This document shows positions 46,267-55,207 of a DNA stretch of 64,000 bases, piece after piece; position 1 is the stretch's first letter, and each line of letters begins with the position of its first letter. This DNA is from Ideonella sp. A 288. GTDB lineage: Bacteria > Pseudomonadota > Gammaproteobacteria > Burkholderiales > Burkholderiaceae_C. The notes beneath the pieces were generated by a model that was not told where the DNA came from, made no database searches, and saw nothing but the letters and a program-made list of their open reading frames with translations. The position numbers and the translations under genes are program-made. The stretch is from positions 10,812 through 74,811 of the forward strand of contig NZ_MWLO01000128.1 of the NCBI RefSeq assembly GCF_002198735.1. The letters run 5' to 3'.

Positions 46267-47544
46267 TCACGCCAGTTGCGCGAAGGCCTTGGTGAAGAAG
46301 TCGTCGCTGCCGAAGTTGCCCGACTTCAGCGCGAGGTGCAGGCCGGGCTGGCCCGGCACGTCGGACGGCGCATGGCACCACGGCACACCAGGATCGATCT
46401 GCGGGCCGATGCGCAGCCGCGAGACCTGCAAGGCCTGCACGCAGGCGCCGGACGTCTCGCCGCCCGCCACCACCAGCTGGCGCACGCCGCGCTCGACCAG
46501 GCCGCGTGCCACGCCGGCCAGCGCGTGCTCGACCAGGCTGCCGGCGGCCTGGGTGCCCAGCTGCTGCTGCACCGACTCCACCGCGCTGGCGTCGGCCGAC
46601 GAATACACCAGCACCGGCCCGCTGGCCAGCAGCGGCTCGGCCCAGGCCAGCACCTGGTCCACGCTGTCGGCGCCCGACGCGAGTCGCAGCGGATCGATGC
46701 TGCGCACCGGGAGCCCCTGGGCCTGGAAGTGCGCCACCTGGCGCAGCGTGGCGCGCGAGCAGCTGCCCGACAGCACGGCCCGCAGGCCTTGGGCCGGCGG
46801 CAGGACGGCGGCGGTGGTCGACGGCGCGATGCCGAAGTTGGCCGGCAGCGCGATCGCCAGGCCCGACCCGGCCGTCACCACGGGCATGTCCTTCAGCGCG
46901 GGGCCCAGGCGCAGCAGGTCGGCGTTGGACACCGCATCGACGATGGCGATGCCCACGCCGTCGGCGCGCAACGCGGCAATGCGGGCGCGCACGGCGGCCT
47001 CGCCCGCGGCCACCGCCGCGTGGTCGATCAGCCCGACGCGGCGACGGCATTGCGCCTGCATCACGCGCACGAGGTTGGGGTCGGTCATCGGCGTCAGCGG
47101 GTGGTGCTGCATGCCGCTCTCGTTGAGCAGGCCGTCGCCGACGAACAGGTAGCCCTTGAACACGGTGCGCTGGTTGTCGGGGAAGGCGGGCGTGGCGACG
47201 GCGAAGTCGGCGCCCAGGGCGTCCATCAGTGCCTCGGTCACCGGGCCGATGTTGCCCTGCGCCGTGCTGTCGAAGGTGGAGCACACCTTGAAGTAGATCT
47301 GCTGCGCGCCAGCCGCGCGCAGCCAGGCCAGCGCCTGCAGCGATTGGGCCACCGCGTCGGCCGCCGGGATGGTGCGCGACTTCAGCGCCACCACCACCGC
47401 GTCGGCGGCCAGGTCGAGCGGCTCGGTGGCCACGCCGATGGTCTGCACCACCCGCAGCCCGGCGCGCACCAGGTTGTTGGCCAGGTCGGTGGCACCGGTG
47501 AAATCGTCGGCGATGCAGCCGATGAGCAGCTTGGGCGTGGTCAT
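46267..47544 (-). CDS. otnK: 3-oxo-tetronate kinase (DUF1537 family)
   Basis: 425 residues. Two-domain four-carbon acid sugar kinase: N-terminal substrate domain with CIADDFTGATDLANNLVRAG (~9-28) and KVCSTFDSTAQGNIGPV; C-terminal nucleotide domain with VLSGSCSRAT and VVAGGETSGACVQAL. It phosphorylates 3-oxo-tetronate with ATP. The ATG overlaps the ltnD stop by 4 bases. Confidence 0.9.
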   Translation of the reverse strand: MTTPKLLIGCIADDFTGATDLANNLVRAGLRVVQTIGVATEPLDLAADAVVVALKSRTIPAADAVAQSLQALAWLRAAGAQQIYFKVCSTFDSTAQGNIGPVTEALMDALGADFAVATPAFPDNQRTVFKGYLFVGDGLLNESGMQHHPLTPMTDPNLVRVMQAQCRRRVGLIDHAAVAAGEAAVRARIAALRADGVGIAIVDAVSNADLLRLGPALKDMPVVTAGSGLAIALPANFGIAPSTTAAVLPPAQGLRAVLSGSCSRATLRQVAHFQAQGLPVRSIDPLRLASGADSVDQVLAWAEPLLASGPVLVYSSADASAVESVQQQLGTQAAGSLVEHALAGVARGLVERGVRQLVVAGGETSGACVQALQVSRLRIGPQIDPGVPWCHAPSDVPGQPGLHLALKSGNFGSDDFFTKAFAQLA

Positions 47545-48434
47545 GAGGCTTCCTTGGGCAGTTCGATGCCGGGGAAGATCTTGATCACCGCGCTGTCGTC
47601 CTCGCGGGCGAAGCCGGCGGTGCTGGCCTGCATGAACATCTGGTGCGCCGTGCTCGACAGCGGCAGCGGGAACTTGCTGGCGCGCGCCATGTCGAGCACC
47701 AGGCCCAGGTCCTTGACGAAGATGTCCACCGCCGACAGTGGCGTGTAGTCGCCGGCCAGCACATGGGCCATGCGGTTCTCGAACATCCAGCTGTTGCCGG
47801 CGCTGTGGGTGATGACCTCGTACAGCGCGGCCGGGTCCACGCCCTCGCGCAACCCCAGCGCCATGGCCTCGGCGGCGGCGGCGATGTGCACGCCGGCCAG
47901 CAACTGGTTGATGACCTTGACCTTGCTGCCGGCACCGGCCTGGTCGCCCAGCCGGTAGACGTTGGCGGCCATTGCAGAGAGGGTGTCGCCGCAGGCGGCG
48001 TAGGCTGCGGGGGTGCCGGCGGTCATCATCGTCATCTGGCCGCTGGCCGCCTTGGCGGCGCCGCCGGAGATCGGTGCGTCGAGGTACAGCAGGCCGCGCT
48101 CGGCCAGCCGGGCCTCGAGCGCCACCGACCAGTGCGGATCGACTGTCGAGCACATCACGAAGACGCTGCCCGCGCGCATGGCCGCAGCGCAGCCGCCGTC
48201 GCCGAACAGCACCGATTCGGTCTGCGCGGCATTCACCACCACCGAGACCACGACCTCGCACGCCGCCGCCAGCTCGGCCGGCGACGCACAGGCCACGCCG
48301 CCATCGGCGACAAAGCCGGCCACGGCCTGCGGCCGGACGTCGAACACGTGCACGTCGAAGCCGGCGCGCCGCAGCGAGCCGGCCATGCCGCGACCCATGG
48401 CACCGAGCCCCACCAGTCCGACCTTGCGCCGCAT
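47541..48434 (-). CDS. ltnD: L-threonate/D-erythronate-type 2-dehydrogenase
   Basis: 297-residue beta-hydroxyacid dehydrogenase. NAD fold VGLVGLGAMGRGMAGSLRRAG at the N-terminus, substrate loop DAPISGGAAKAASGQM (~118-133), and catalytic Lys in GAGSKVKVINQLL (~167-179). In the known pathway it oxidises C2 of threonate/erythronate to 2-oxo-tetronate. First gene of the eight-gene operon. A near-match GntR site lies 25-35 bases upstream of the ATG. Confidence 0.88.
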   Translation of the reverse strand: MRRKVGLVGLGAMGRGMAGSLRRAGFDVHVFDVRPQAVAGFVADGGVACASPAELAAACEVVVSVVVNAAQTESVLFGDGGCAAAMRAGSVFVMCSTVDPHWSVALEARLAERGLLYLDAPISGGAAKAASGQMTMMTAGTPAAYAACGDTLSAMAANVYRLGDQAGAGSKVKVINQLLAGVHIAAAAEAMALGLREGVDPAALYEVITHSAGNSWMFENRMAHVLAGDYTPLSAVDIFVKDLGLVLDMARASKFPLPLSSTAHQMFMQASTAGFAREDDSAVIKIFPGIELPKEAS

Positions 48435-48458
48435 GAATGCCCCCTGAAATTGATCAGG

Positions 48459-48469
48459 TCATCATACAA
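48459..48469 (-). promoter_or_regulatory. Near-consensus GntR operator before ltnD
   Basis: On the coding strand TTGTATGATGA matches TNGTNNNACNA at all but one fixed position. It lies 25-35 bases before the ltnD ATG, suitable for repression. The rest of the 195-base gap to pyrD shows no further clear signal. Confidence 0.45.
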
Positions 48470-48629
48470 CTTTGGGGTGTGGCGACCAGCGGGTTGACCC
48501 TAGTGTGCCGCGCGGCCGAGGGCGGCGGTCAGGTCGGGGTGGACACACAGGCGCCGCGGCCCGATGCGCGTGGGATGGCCCGCGGCCGCGGGTCGGTGGC
48601 GCGGGACGCCGATGCGCGCGCCGTCGCCG

Positions 48630-49670
48630 TCAGCGCCCGGCGAGTGCGCGGGCCGCCGCGGGCACCAGGCCTGGTCCGCGGTAGATGAGACCGGTGTAGA
48701 CCTGCACCAGGTCGGCCCCGGCGGCGCGCTTGGCCAGCGCGTCGGCGGCGCTCATCACGCCGCCCACGCCGATGATCGGGAAGTCGGGGCCCAGCGCCTG
48801 GCGCAACGCGCGCACCACGCGCTGGCTGGCCTCGCGCACCGGGGCTCCCGACAGGCCGCCGGTCTCTTCGGCATGCGGCAGGCCCTGCACCGCATCGCGG
48901 GCGATGGTGGTGTTGGTGGCGATGACGCCGTCGAGGCCATTGCGCTGCAGCGTGGCGGCGATCAACTGGACCTGGGCGTCGTCGAGATCCGGCGCGATCT
49001 TGAGAAACATCGGAACGACGCGACCATGCTGGCGGCGCAGTTCGTCCTTGCGCGTGTTCAGCGCGGCCAGCAGGGCATCCAGGGCCTCGTCGGACTGCAG
49101 CGAGCGCAGGTTCTTCGTGTTGGGGCTGGAGATGTTGACGGTGACGTAGTCGGCGTGCGGGTAGACCCCGGCCAGGCCGATCAGGTAGTCGTCCACCGCG
49201 CGCTCGATCGGGGTGGCGGCGTTCTTGCCGATGTTCAGCCCCAGCACGCCGCCGCCAGCGCGGAAGCGGCGCGAGCGCCGCACGTTGGCGATGAACGATT
49301 CCAGCCCCTCGTTGTTGAAGCCCAGCCGGTTGATCAGTGCATCGGCCTGGGGCAGGCGGAACACCCGCGGCTTCGGGTTGCCGGGTTGCGCCTTGGGCGT
49401 CACCGTGCCGACCTCGATGAAGCCGAAGCCCATGTCGCCCAGGCCATCGATGCAGCGGCCGTTCTTGTCGAGCCCGGCGGCCAGGCCGACGCGGTTGGGA
49501 AAGCGCAGGCCGGCCAGCGTCACCGGATCGTCGACGCGCTTCTGCGCCCACAGGCGGCGTGCGGCGCTGTCCTGCAGCGCGGCGATGGCGTCGAGCGTGA
49601 GGTCGTGCGCGCGCTCCGGGTCGAGCCCGAAGAGGAAGGGGCGGGTGAGGGCATAGGGGACGAAAGCCAT
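48630..49670 (-). CDS. pyrD: Dihydroorotate dehydrogenase (quinone), class 2
   Basis: 346 residues. Membrane-associated FMN enzyme oxidising dihydroorotate to orotate with quinone in pyrimidine synthesis. The N-terminal amphipathic helices ([25 protein letters not shown]) mark class 2. [14 protein letters not shown] holds the catalytic Ser; [13 protein letters not shown] and the [17 protein letters not shown] phosphate loops bind FMN. Divergent from rpiA with only 34 bases between starts. Confidence 0.96.
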   Translation of the reverse strand: MAFVPYALTRPFLFGLDPERAHDLTLDAIAALQDSAARRLWAQKRVDDPVTLAGLRFPNRVGLAAGLDKNGRCIDGLGDMGFGFIEVGTVTPKAQPGNPKPRVFRLPQADALINRLGFNNEGLESFIANVRRSRRFRAGGGVLGLNIGKNAATPIERAVDDYLIGLAGVYPHADYVTVNISSPNTKNLRSLQSDEALDALLAALNTRKDELRRQHGRVVPMFLKIAPDLDDAQVQLIAATLQRNGLDGVIATNTTIARDAVQGLPHAEETGGLSGAPVREASQRVVRALRQALGPDFPIIGVGGVMSAADALAKRAAGADLVQVYTGLIYRGPGLVPAAARALAGR

Positions 49671-49704
49671 AATTGCGGATTGTCCCCCACGACCCTCCAA
49701 CGCC

Positions 49705-50376
49705 ATGTCGATGACCCAGGATGAACTCAAGGCGCTGGTCGCCCGCGCTGCGCTCGATCACGTGGTGCCCGGCACCGTCGTCGGGGTCGGCACCGGCTCC
49801 ACCGTCAACCATTTCATCGACGCGCTGGCGACGATCAAGGACCGCATCGCGGGTGCAGTGTCCAGTTCGGTGAAGAGCACCGAGCGGCTGCAGTCGCATG
49901 GCATCGCGGTACTCGATGCCAACGCCGTCGCCGGCATCCCGGTCTACATCGACGGCGCCGACGAGATCGACGGCCGCGGCCACATGATCAAGGGCGGCGG
50001 TGCCGCGCTGACGCGCGAGAAGATCGTCGCCGATCTGGCCGAGCGCTTCGTCTGCATCGCCGACGAGTCCAAGCTGGTCGAGGTGCTGGGCGCCTATCCG
50101 TTGCCGGTCGAGGTGATCCCGATGGCGTCGGCGCAGGTCATCCGCCGGTTCGCGGTCGCCTATGGCGGCCAGGCCACCGTGCGGTCCGGGGTGGTCACCG
50201 ACAACGGCAACCTGATCGTCGACGTGCGCGGCCTGCGCATCGCCGACCCGCTGGCGATGGAGACCGAGGTCAACCAGTGGCCCGGGGTGGTCTCCGTCGG
50301 CATCTTCGCGCGGCACCGTGCGCGGGTGTGCCTGCTGGGCACGCCGCAGGGCGTGCGCCGGCTCGACTTCGCCTGA
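49705..50376 (+). CDS. rpiA: Ribose-5-phosphate isomerase A
   Basis: 223 residues, standard size. It interconverts ribose-5-phosphate and ribulose-5-phosphate. [16 protein letters not shown] (~26-41), [23 protein letters not shown] (~84-91, catalytic Asp) and [14 protein letters not shown] are all present, including the catalytic Glu region. Its promoter must overlap the pyrD 5' end. Convergent with mnmC through a 17-bp palindrome. Confidence 0.96.
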   Translation: MSMTQDELKALVARAALDHVVPGTVVGVGTGSTVNHFIDALATIKDRIAGAVSSSVKSTERLQSHGIAVLDANAVAGIPVYIDGADEIDGRGHMIKGGGAALTREKIVADLAERFVCIADESKLVEVLGAYPLPVEVIPMASAQVIRRFAVAYGGQATVRSGVVTDNGNLIVDVRGLRIADPLAMETEVNQWPGVVSVGIFARHRARVCLLGTPQGVRRLDFA

Positions 50377-50386
50377 CGGTCAGGCG
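50370..50386. terminator. 17-bp palindrome holding both rpiA and mnmC stops
   Basis: CGCCTGAC (50370-50377), one central base, GTCAGGCG (50379-50386). The TGA of rpiA and the TGA of mnmC lie in opposite arms only 3 bases apart. A very compact convergent junction, candidate bidirectional terminator. Confidence 0.45.
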
Positions 50387-52323
50387 TCGGGCGGCTCGGC
50401 GCTGCGCCGGGCCGCCCGCGCGGCAAAGCGTGCGGGGTCGACCGCGTCGACCAGGCTGGCCGGCAGGGGCAGGGGCGCGCCGGTGATCCACGCCGCCAGC
50501 AATTCGCCCGCCAGCGGGGCATGCGTGAGTCCGCGCGAGCCCAGGCCGGCCAGCAGGTACAGGCCGCTGCGCCGTGGCACGAGACGGGGCTGGTCGCGCC
50601 GGGGCGGCGCGGCCCCATCGAACGACGGCGCCGGGCCAATCCAGGGCAGGCGGTCGGCGGTCTGCATCCGCCAGCCGACGCGGCCGCCGAGCGCCGCGGC
50701 GTCGCACGCGTCGACCGACGGGCCGGTCAGGCGCCGCAGCACGCCGAGGTTGTGCGCATGGTCACTGTCGCGCACGGCTGGGTCCTCGTCGTCCGGCTGC
50801 GACGTGGCGCCGAACAGCAAGCGGCCATCGGCCAGCGTCAGCGCATAGCCGCTGTCGGCCACGGGGTGCGGCAGCGGGTGCGGCGCGCCGGCCCAGAGGC
50901 TCACCTGACCGCGCACGCGCTGCCAGGGCCCGGGCGCGGTGCCCAGCAGGCGCGCCGCATCGGCGGCATTGGCCAGCACCACCACATCAGCGTCGGCCAG
51001 CACCTGGCCGTCGCCACCGAGCAGGTGCCACCGATCGCCGTGCCGGCGCAGCGCCTGGACCAGCGTGCCGCCACGCCACTGCACGCCGTCGTGTTGCAGC
51101 GACTCGCGCACCAGGGCCGGCGGCGACACCCAGCCGCCGGTGGGGTAGTGCCAGGCCGGGCCGGACCATGGCAGGCCCGTCCAGGCACGGGCCTGTTCCG
51201 CCGTCCAGGCCTCGACCCAGGCGGCCGGCAGCGCCTGCGACGCGACGACCTCGCGCATGGCCTCGATCGACATCGATTGCTCGCCACGCAACAGACCGTC
51301 GGTGCGCCCGGGCACGGCGCCGGCGGCCACCAACGGGGCGTAGCGGCGATGGGCCAGCAAGGCAGCGGCGCGCAACCAGCGGGCGTGCGGCCCGTCGTCG
51401 CGGTGGACGATGCCGTGGAACAGCCCGCCGGCGTTGCCCGAGGTCTCCTGCGCCGGCTCGGCGTGCCGGTCCAGCACCAGCGTGGCCACGCCCTGCGCGG
51501 CCAGTGCCTGCGCGGCCGCGGCGCCGGCCAGGCCACCGCCGACGATGACCGCCGAGCGGGCCACGCTGCCCGCCACGGCCGCATGCGCGCGGCGCCCTGG
51601 CGGCGGTGGCGCCACATGGCGCGGCGCGAAGCGGCCGACGGTGATCTCCCGCTTGCCGCCGATGCCCGGCACGCGCTCGATCGCGAAGCCGGCGGTGGTC
51701 AGGGCCTCCCGCACGTCGCGCGCCACGCTCCAGGTGGCCACCGTGGCGTCGGGGGCGGCCAGCCGGTTCAGGCCACGCAGCAGGCGCGCGTCCCACATCG
51801 CCGGGTTGCGCGCGGGCGCGAAGCCGTCCAGGTAGATCGCATCGGCCTGGGCCACCAGTTCGGGCAGCGCCGCGGCGATGTCGGCCTGCACCAGCAGCAG
51901 GCGGACGCGGCCACGCTCGAAGTCGATGGCATGCAGGTCGGGCGTGCTGGGCGGCCACTGCGCCTGCAATTCGCCAGCCAGGGCCGACAGCGGCGAGTCG
52001 GCATGGACGCGGGCCAGGTCGGCGAGCGTCGGCGGGTGCTTCTCGATCGAGACGAACCAGAGGCGGGTGCAGCGTTGCGCATCCTGCCGCCAGGCGGCCC
52101 AGGTGGCCAGGAAGTTGTGGCCCAGGCCGAAGCCCGTTTCGAGCACGACGAAGCGGGGGCGACCGGCCCAGCGCCCGGGCAGCCCGTTGCCCTGCAGGAA
52201 CACGTGGTGGGCCTGCAACAGCGCCCCGGCACGGGAGTGGTACACGTCGCCGAAGTCGGGCGAGGTGGGTGCTTGCGGGTCGCTGAAGTCGATGCGCGCC
52301 GGGCGCACCGGGCCGAACCTCAT
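50380..52323 (-). CDS. mnmC: Bifunctional tRNA mnm5s2U biosynthesis protein MnmC
   Basis: 647 residues. N-terminal ~240 residues are the SAM methyltransferase part (VLETGFGLGHNFLATW, IYLDGFAPARNPAMWD). The C-terminal ~390 are the FAD-dependent oxidase (SAVIVGGGLAGAAAAQAL at the junction, GGWVSPPALVRESL later). The fused enzyme removes the carboxymethyl group from cmnm5s2U34 and then methylates it in tRNA. Length agrees with other fused MnmC. ATG overlaps the stop of the upstream DUF3445 gene by 4 bases. Confidence 0.95.
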   Translation of the reverse strand: MRFGPVRPARIDFSDPQAPTSPDFGDVYHSRAGALLQAHHVFLQGNGLPGRWAGRPRFVVLETGFGLGHNFLATWAAWRQDAQRCTRLWFVSIEKHPPTLADLARVHADSPLSALAGELQAQWPPSTPDLHAIDFERGRVRLLLVQADIAAALPELVAQADAIYLDGFAPARNPAMWDARLLRGLNRLAAPDATVATWSVARDVREALTTAGFAIERVPGIGGKREITVGRFAPRHVAPPPPGRRAHAAVAGSVARSAVIVGGGLAGAAAAQALAAQGVATLVLDRHAEPAQETSGNAGGLFHGIVHRDDGPHARWLRAAALLAHRRYAPLVAAGAVPGRTDGLLRGEQSMSIEAMREVVASQALPAAWVEAWTAEQARAWTGLPWSGPAWHYPTGGWVSPPALVRESLQHDGVQWRGGTLVQALRRHGDRWHLLGGDGQVLADADVVVLANAADAARLLGTAPGPWQRVRGQVSLWAGAPHPLPHPVADSGYALTLADGRLLFGATSQPDDEDPAVRDSDHAHNLGVLRRLTGPSVDACDAAALGGRVGWRMQTADRLPWIGPAPSFDGAAPPRRDQPRLVPRRSGLYLLAGLGSRGLTHAPLAGELLAAWITGAPLPLPASLVDAVDPARFAARAARRSAEPPDA

Positions 52324-53288
52324 GGCGACGGCGCGGCGGCCGAGGCGCGCTGTGCCAGCCAGCGCAGCAGCGGCTCGCGCACGGCGGTCAGGCCGCGGTA
52401 GCCGAGCACGGCCTCACTCATCGAGGCCACGGCATCGTGCACGCGGGCGGCGCGCTGTGGCGTGTCGAGGGCCTGCGGCAGGGGCTGGGTGTCGACGCCG
52501 ATCGTGAACACCGCCTGGCGCGCGCCCGGCACCGGGATGAAGGTCTGCCGCTCGGTGCGCCACCAGGTCTGTGCGGCCAGGGCGTCGCCCTCCAGGCCGG
52601 GCGCCCAGCGCGCCGGGTCCACGCGCTGCGGGTGCGCGTGCAGCCGCGGGTGGGCCGTGAGGTTCCAGACGAAGCGCTCCCAACGGTCGGTGCCGGTGAC
52701 CAGGCGCACGAGGTGCTCGCTGGCATTGACGACCAGGCGGTTGTCGGCCACCGGGGCGTGCACCTCGGCGAAGTGTCGGCCGATCTTTTCTTCGGGCGCC
52801 CAGACCGAGGGCAGCGCGACGGCCAGCCATGGGATGGTGCCGTCGCGCGCATCCACGATCGCGAAGTCTTCGGCGAAGACCAGCGAGATCAGCGCCGCGC
52901 GCCGCCACGGGGCCGGCAGTTGGGCGAGGAAGCTGCCGATCTCGGGCCAGCCGCCGTGCACCTGCACGGGCCGGTCGTCGGCGTCGAGCCGCCAGCCCAG
53001 CCAGGGTGCGACCCAGTCGGGGCCGTCGACGCGCAGGGCCCCCGGGTGCTCGGTGGCCGCATGCCCGGCCAGGGCTGCCAGCGCGGGCCCGGCATCGAAG
53101 CCCGGTTGCACCAGCAGGGCCTGCCACGGGTAGGCCCACAGCACGGCCAATTTCTCGCGCAGGTGGCGCGCCGCGCCGCGATGCGGCACCACCGACGGCG
53201 TGAGCTGGGTGGCCCCCGGGCCCAGCCGGCGCAGGCCGGGCTGCATGCGGAACGGCGCCTGTACCGCCGCGTCGAAATCGAAGCTCAT
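52320..53288 (-). CDS. DUF3445 protein, haem-dependent oxidative N-demethylase-like
   Basis: 322 residues, soluble. The core PWLAVALPSVWAPEEKIGRHFAEVHAPV and RTERQTFIPVPGARQAVFTIGVDTQPLPQAL match DUF3445, whose characterised members are described as haem-dependent oxidative N-demethylases. Conserved His in IGRHFAEVH and the RTERQTF segment are likely in the haem/substrate pocket. ATG 53288 is used; GTG 53297 is an alternative. Translationally coupled to mnmC, an unexpected partner. Substrate unknown. Confidence 0.78.
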   Translation of the reverse strand: MSFDFDAAVQAPFRMQPGLRRLGPGATQLTPSVVPHRGAARHLREKLAVLWAYPWQALLVQPGFDAGPALAALAGHAATEHPGALRVDGPDWVAPWLGWRLDADDRPVQVHGGWPEIGSFLAQLPAPWRRAALISLVFAEDFAIVDARDGTIPWLAVALPSVWAPEEKIGRHFAEVHAPVADNRLVVNASEHLVRLVTGTDRWERFVWNLTAHPRLHAHPQRVDPARWAPGLEGDALAAQTWWRTERQTFIPVPGARQAVFTIGVDTQPLPQALDTPQRAARVHDAVASMSEAVLGYRGLTAVREPLLRWLAQRASAAAPSP

Positions 53289-53443
53289 GGCGGCCACGCG
53301 CGTCGGCTGCCCGACGCCTCGGTGCCGCCTCGTCGGTCGGTCGGCAGGTTCGGTGGGGGTGTGACAGTCATGGCCGCGACATTAGCACCGCGCCATGACA
53401 AAGGGGCACCGCCAGGTGCCCCTTCGATCGACCGCGGTGACGC

Positions 53444-53998
53444 TCAGACGCGCTTGCGGTACTCGTGCGTGCGGGTGTCGATCTCGATCTTGTCGCCCTG
53501 GGCCACGAAGATGGGCACGGGGATCTCGAAGCCGGTGGACAGCTTGGCCGGCTTGAGCACCTTGCCCGAGGTGTCGCCCTTGACAGCGGGTTCGGTCCAG
53601 GTGACTTCGCGCACCAGTGAGGTGGGCAGTTCGACCGAGATGGCCTTGCCGTCGTAGAACACCACTTCGACCGGCATGGCGTCTTCCAGGTACTGGATGG
53701 CGTCGCCCATGTTCTCGGCCTCGACCTCGAACTGGTTGTAGTCGGAGTCCATGAACACGTACATCGGGTCGGCGAAGTAGGTGTAGGTGCAGTCCTTCTT
53801 GTCGAGGACGATCTGGTCCATCTTGTCGTCGGCCTTGAACACGGTCTCGGTGGCCTGGTTGTTCAGCAGGCTCTTGAGCTTCATGCGCACGGTGGCCGAA
53901 TTGCGGCCGCCGCGAGAGTATTCGGTCTTGAGCACGACCCAGGGGTCCTTGCCCTGCATGATGACGTTGCCGGCGCGGATTTCTTGAGCGATTTTCAT
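53444..53998 (-). CDS. efp: Elongation factor P, arginine-rhamnosylated type
   Basis: 184 residues, three beta-barrel domains. It rescues ribosomes stalled at polyproline. Residue 32 at the tip of domain 1 is Arg (SRGGRNSA), the acceptor for rhamnose in the EarP-modified class, instead of the Lys of the EpmA class. The neighbour earP encodes the matching transferase. The leader carries a small hairpin (54015-54030). A TTAAAAT on the coding strand about 75 bases upstream may be part of the promoter. Confidence 0.97.
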   Translation of the reverse strand: MKIAQEIRAGNVIMQGKDPWVVLKTEYSRGGRNSATVRMKLKSLLNNQATETVFKADDKMDQIVLDKKDCTYTYFADPMYVFMDSDYNQFEVEAENMGDAIQYLEDAMPVEVVFYDGKAISVELPTSLVREVTWTEPAVKGDTSGKVLKPAKLSTGFEIPVPIFVAQGDKIEIDTRTHEYRKRV

Positions 53999-54014
53999 GA
54001 CGGTACCTGCTCGG

Positions 54015-54030
54015 GGCCCTTCATCGGGCC
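54015..54030 (-). promoter_or_regulatory. Leader hairpin before efp
   Basis: GGCCC (54015-54019) and GGGCC (54026-54030) with a 6-base loop, 17-32 bases upstream of the efp ATG and next to the ribosome site. May modulate translation; no known riboswitch match. Confidence 0.3.
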
Positions 54031-54077
54031 TCGGTTCTCTGGGTGGATCGGCTGCGCTTTGCGCAAAGCCTTGAATT

Positions 54078-55124
54078 TTAACGCCTTTCGGCGACCCACC
54101 CGCAAAGCTGTGTGCACAGGTCGGATTGGGCCTGCAGCGCCTTGCGCCATCGCAAGGCGGCCTGCCGCCAGTCGTCGGGGTCGGGCAGGCCGTCGGGCCA
54201 GGGGGCCAGGCCGTTCCAGGCGAGAGACAAGGCCAGCCGCTCGGCCGCCCCTGGCGCGGCCACCGTGCGCTCGAACAGGCTTCCGAAGGCCTGCAGCTTG
54301 GCGGCGTGGGCGCCGTCGTCCTGCGGGTAGATCTGCCAGACGAAGGGCCGGCCGGCCCACATCGCCCGCACGAACGAATCCTCACCGCGCACCAGGTTGA
54401 GGTCGGCACTCCACAGCAGGCGGTCGAAGTCGGGCTGGGCGAGCCAGGGCAGGGCGATGCGGCGCAGGCCGGGCGTGTCGGGCAGCGTGTCGAGCGTGCG
54501 CTGCGCCGCACCGGGGCAGGCCAGCAGCAGCGTCGGCTGGCCGGCCCAGGCCTGCACCAGCCGCGGCAGGGCCGACGCGTCGTAGCAGAACAGCACCACG
54601 ACCTGTTCGCCGGGCTGCGCGGCCCAGCCGCGCGCGGCCAGCCAGGCCGGGCCGTCGAAGGCCGCCTGTTCCTCGGTCAGGGTCGTTTCGCGCAACAGCC
54701 CGCCGGTGGCCGGCGTGAAGCCCGGGTAGAAGAACCATTTGTTCAAGCCCGCGGCGGGCCCGGTCGATTGCGGTGATCGCAGGCCGTGGCAGCGCTCGAC
54801 ATAGGGCTCGGCGCTGAGGTACTCGAGGTTGATCCACACCGGAGGCGGCTCGCGCGCCGCCAGTGCGTCGACCACCGCAACGGGCAGTTCGCAGCCGAAG
54901 AGCTCGATCACCACCTCGCCGGGCGGCACGAACGCACCTTCGGCCGGCCAGGGGTGCACCGACACCCCGGCCGCACCCCGTGGCGCCATCCAGGCCAGCG
55001 CGGACGCATCGTCGACCCACAGGCGCACGCGGTGGCCGCGCGCCGCCAGGTCGGCCGACAGGCGCCAGGCCACGCCCAGGTCGCCATGGTTGTCGACGAC
55101 GCGGCAGAACAGGTCCCACAGCAT
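54078..55124 (-). CDS. earP: EF-P arginine rhamnosyltransferase EarP
   Basis: 348 residues, GT-B fold. It transfers rhamnose from dTDP-L-rhamnose to Arg32 of [21 protein letters not shown] at the N-terminus holds the Asp residues needed for catalysis; the C-terminal [31 protein letters not shown] contains the Glu/Asp nucleotide-sugar site (RGEDS). ATG 55124 (MLWDLFCRV) is preferred; ATG 55142 would add six residues. Located 79 bases upstream of efp on the same strand. The earP-efp pair with Arg32 is self-consistent. Confidence 0.94.
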   Translation of the reverse strand: MLWDLFCRVVDNHGDLGVAWRLSADLAARGHRVRLWVDDASALAWMAPRGAAGVSVHPWPAEGAFVPPGEVVIELFGCELPVAVVDALAAREPPPVWINLEYLSAEPYVERCHGLRSPQSTGPAAGLNKWFFYPGFTPATGGLLRETTLTEEQAAFDGPAWLAARGWAAQPGEQVVVLFCYDASALPRLVQAWAGQPTLLLACPGAAQRTLDTLPDTPGLRRIALPWLAQPDFDRLLWSADLNLVRGEDSFVRAMWAGRPFVWQIYPQDDGAHAAKLQAFGSLFERTVAAPGAAERLALSLAWNGLAPWPDGLPDPDDWRQAALRWRKALQAQSDLCTQLCGWVAERR

Positions 55125-55207
55125 GGCGGCGATTATCGGCATGGCCCGCCGGGCAGGGCATGGCTTCGATGCGGGCCGCAGGGGCCCGACGGCAGAATGG
55201 CGCCACC

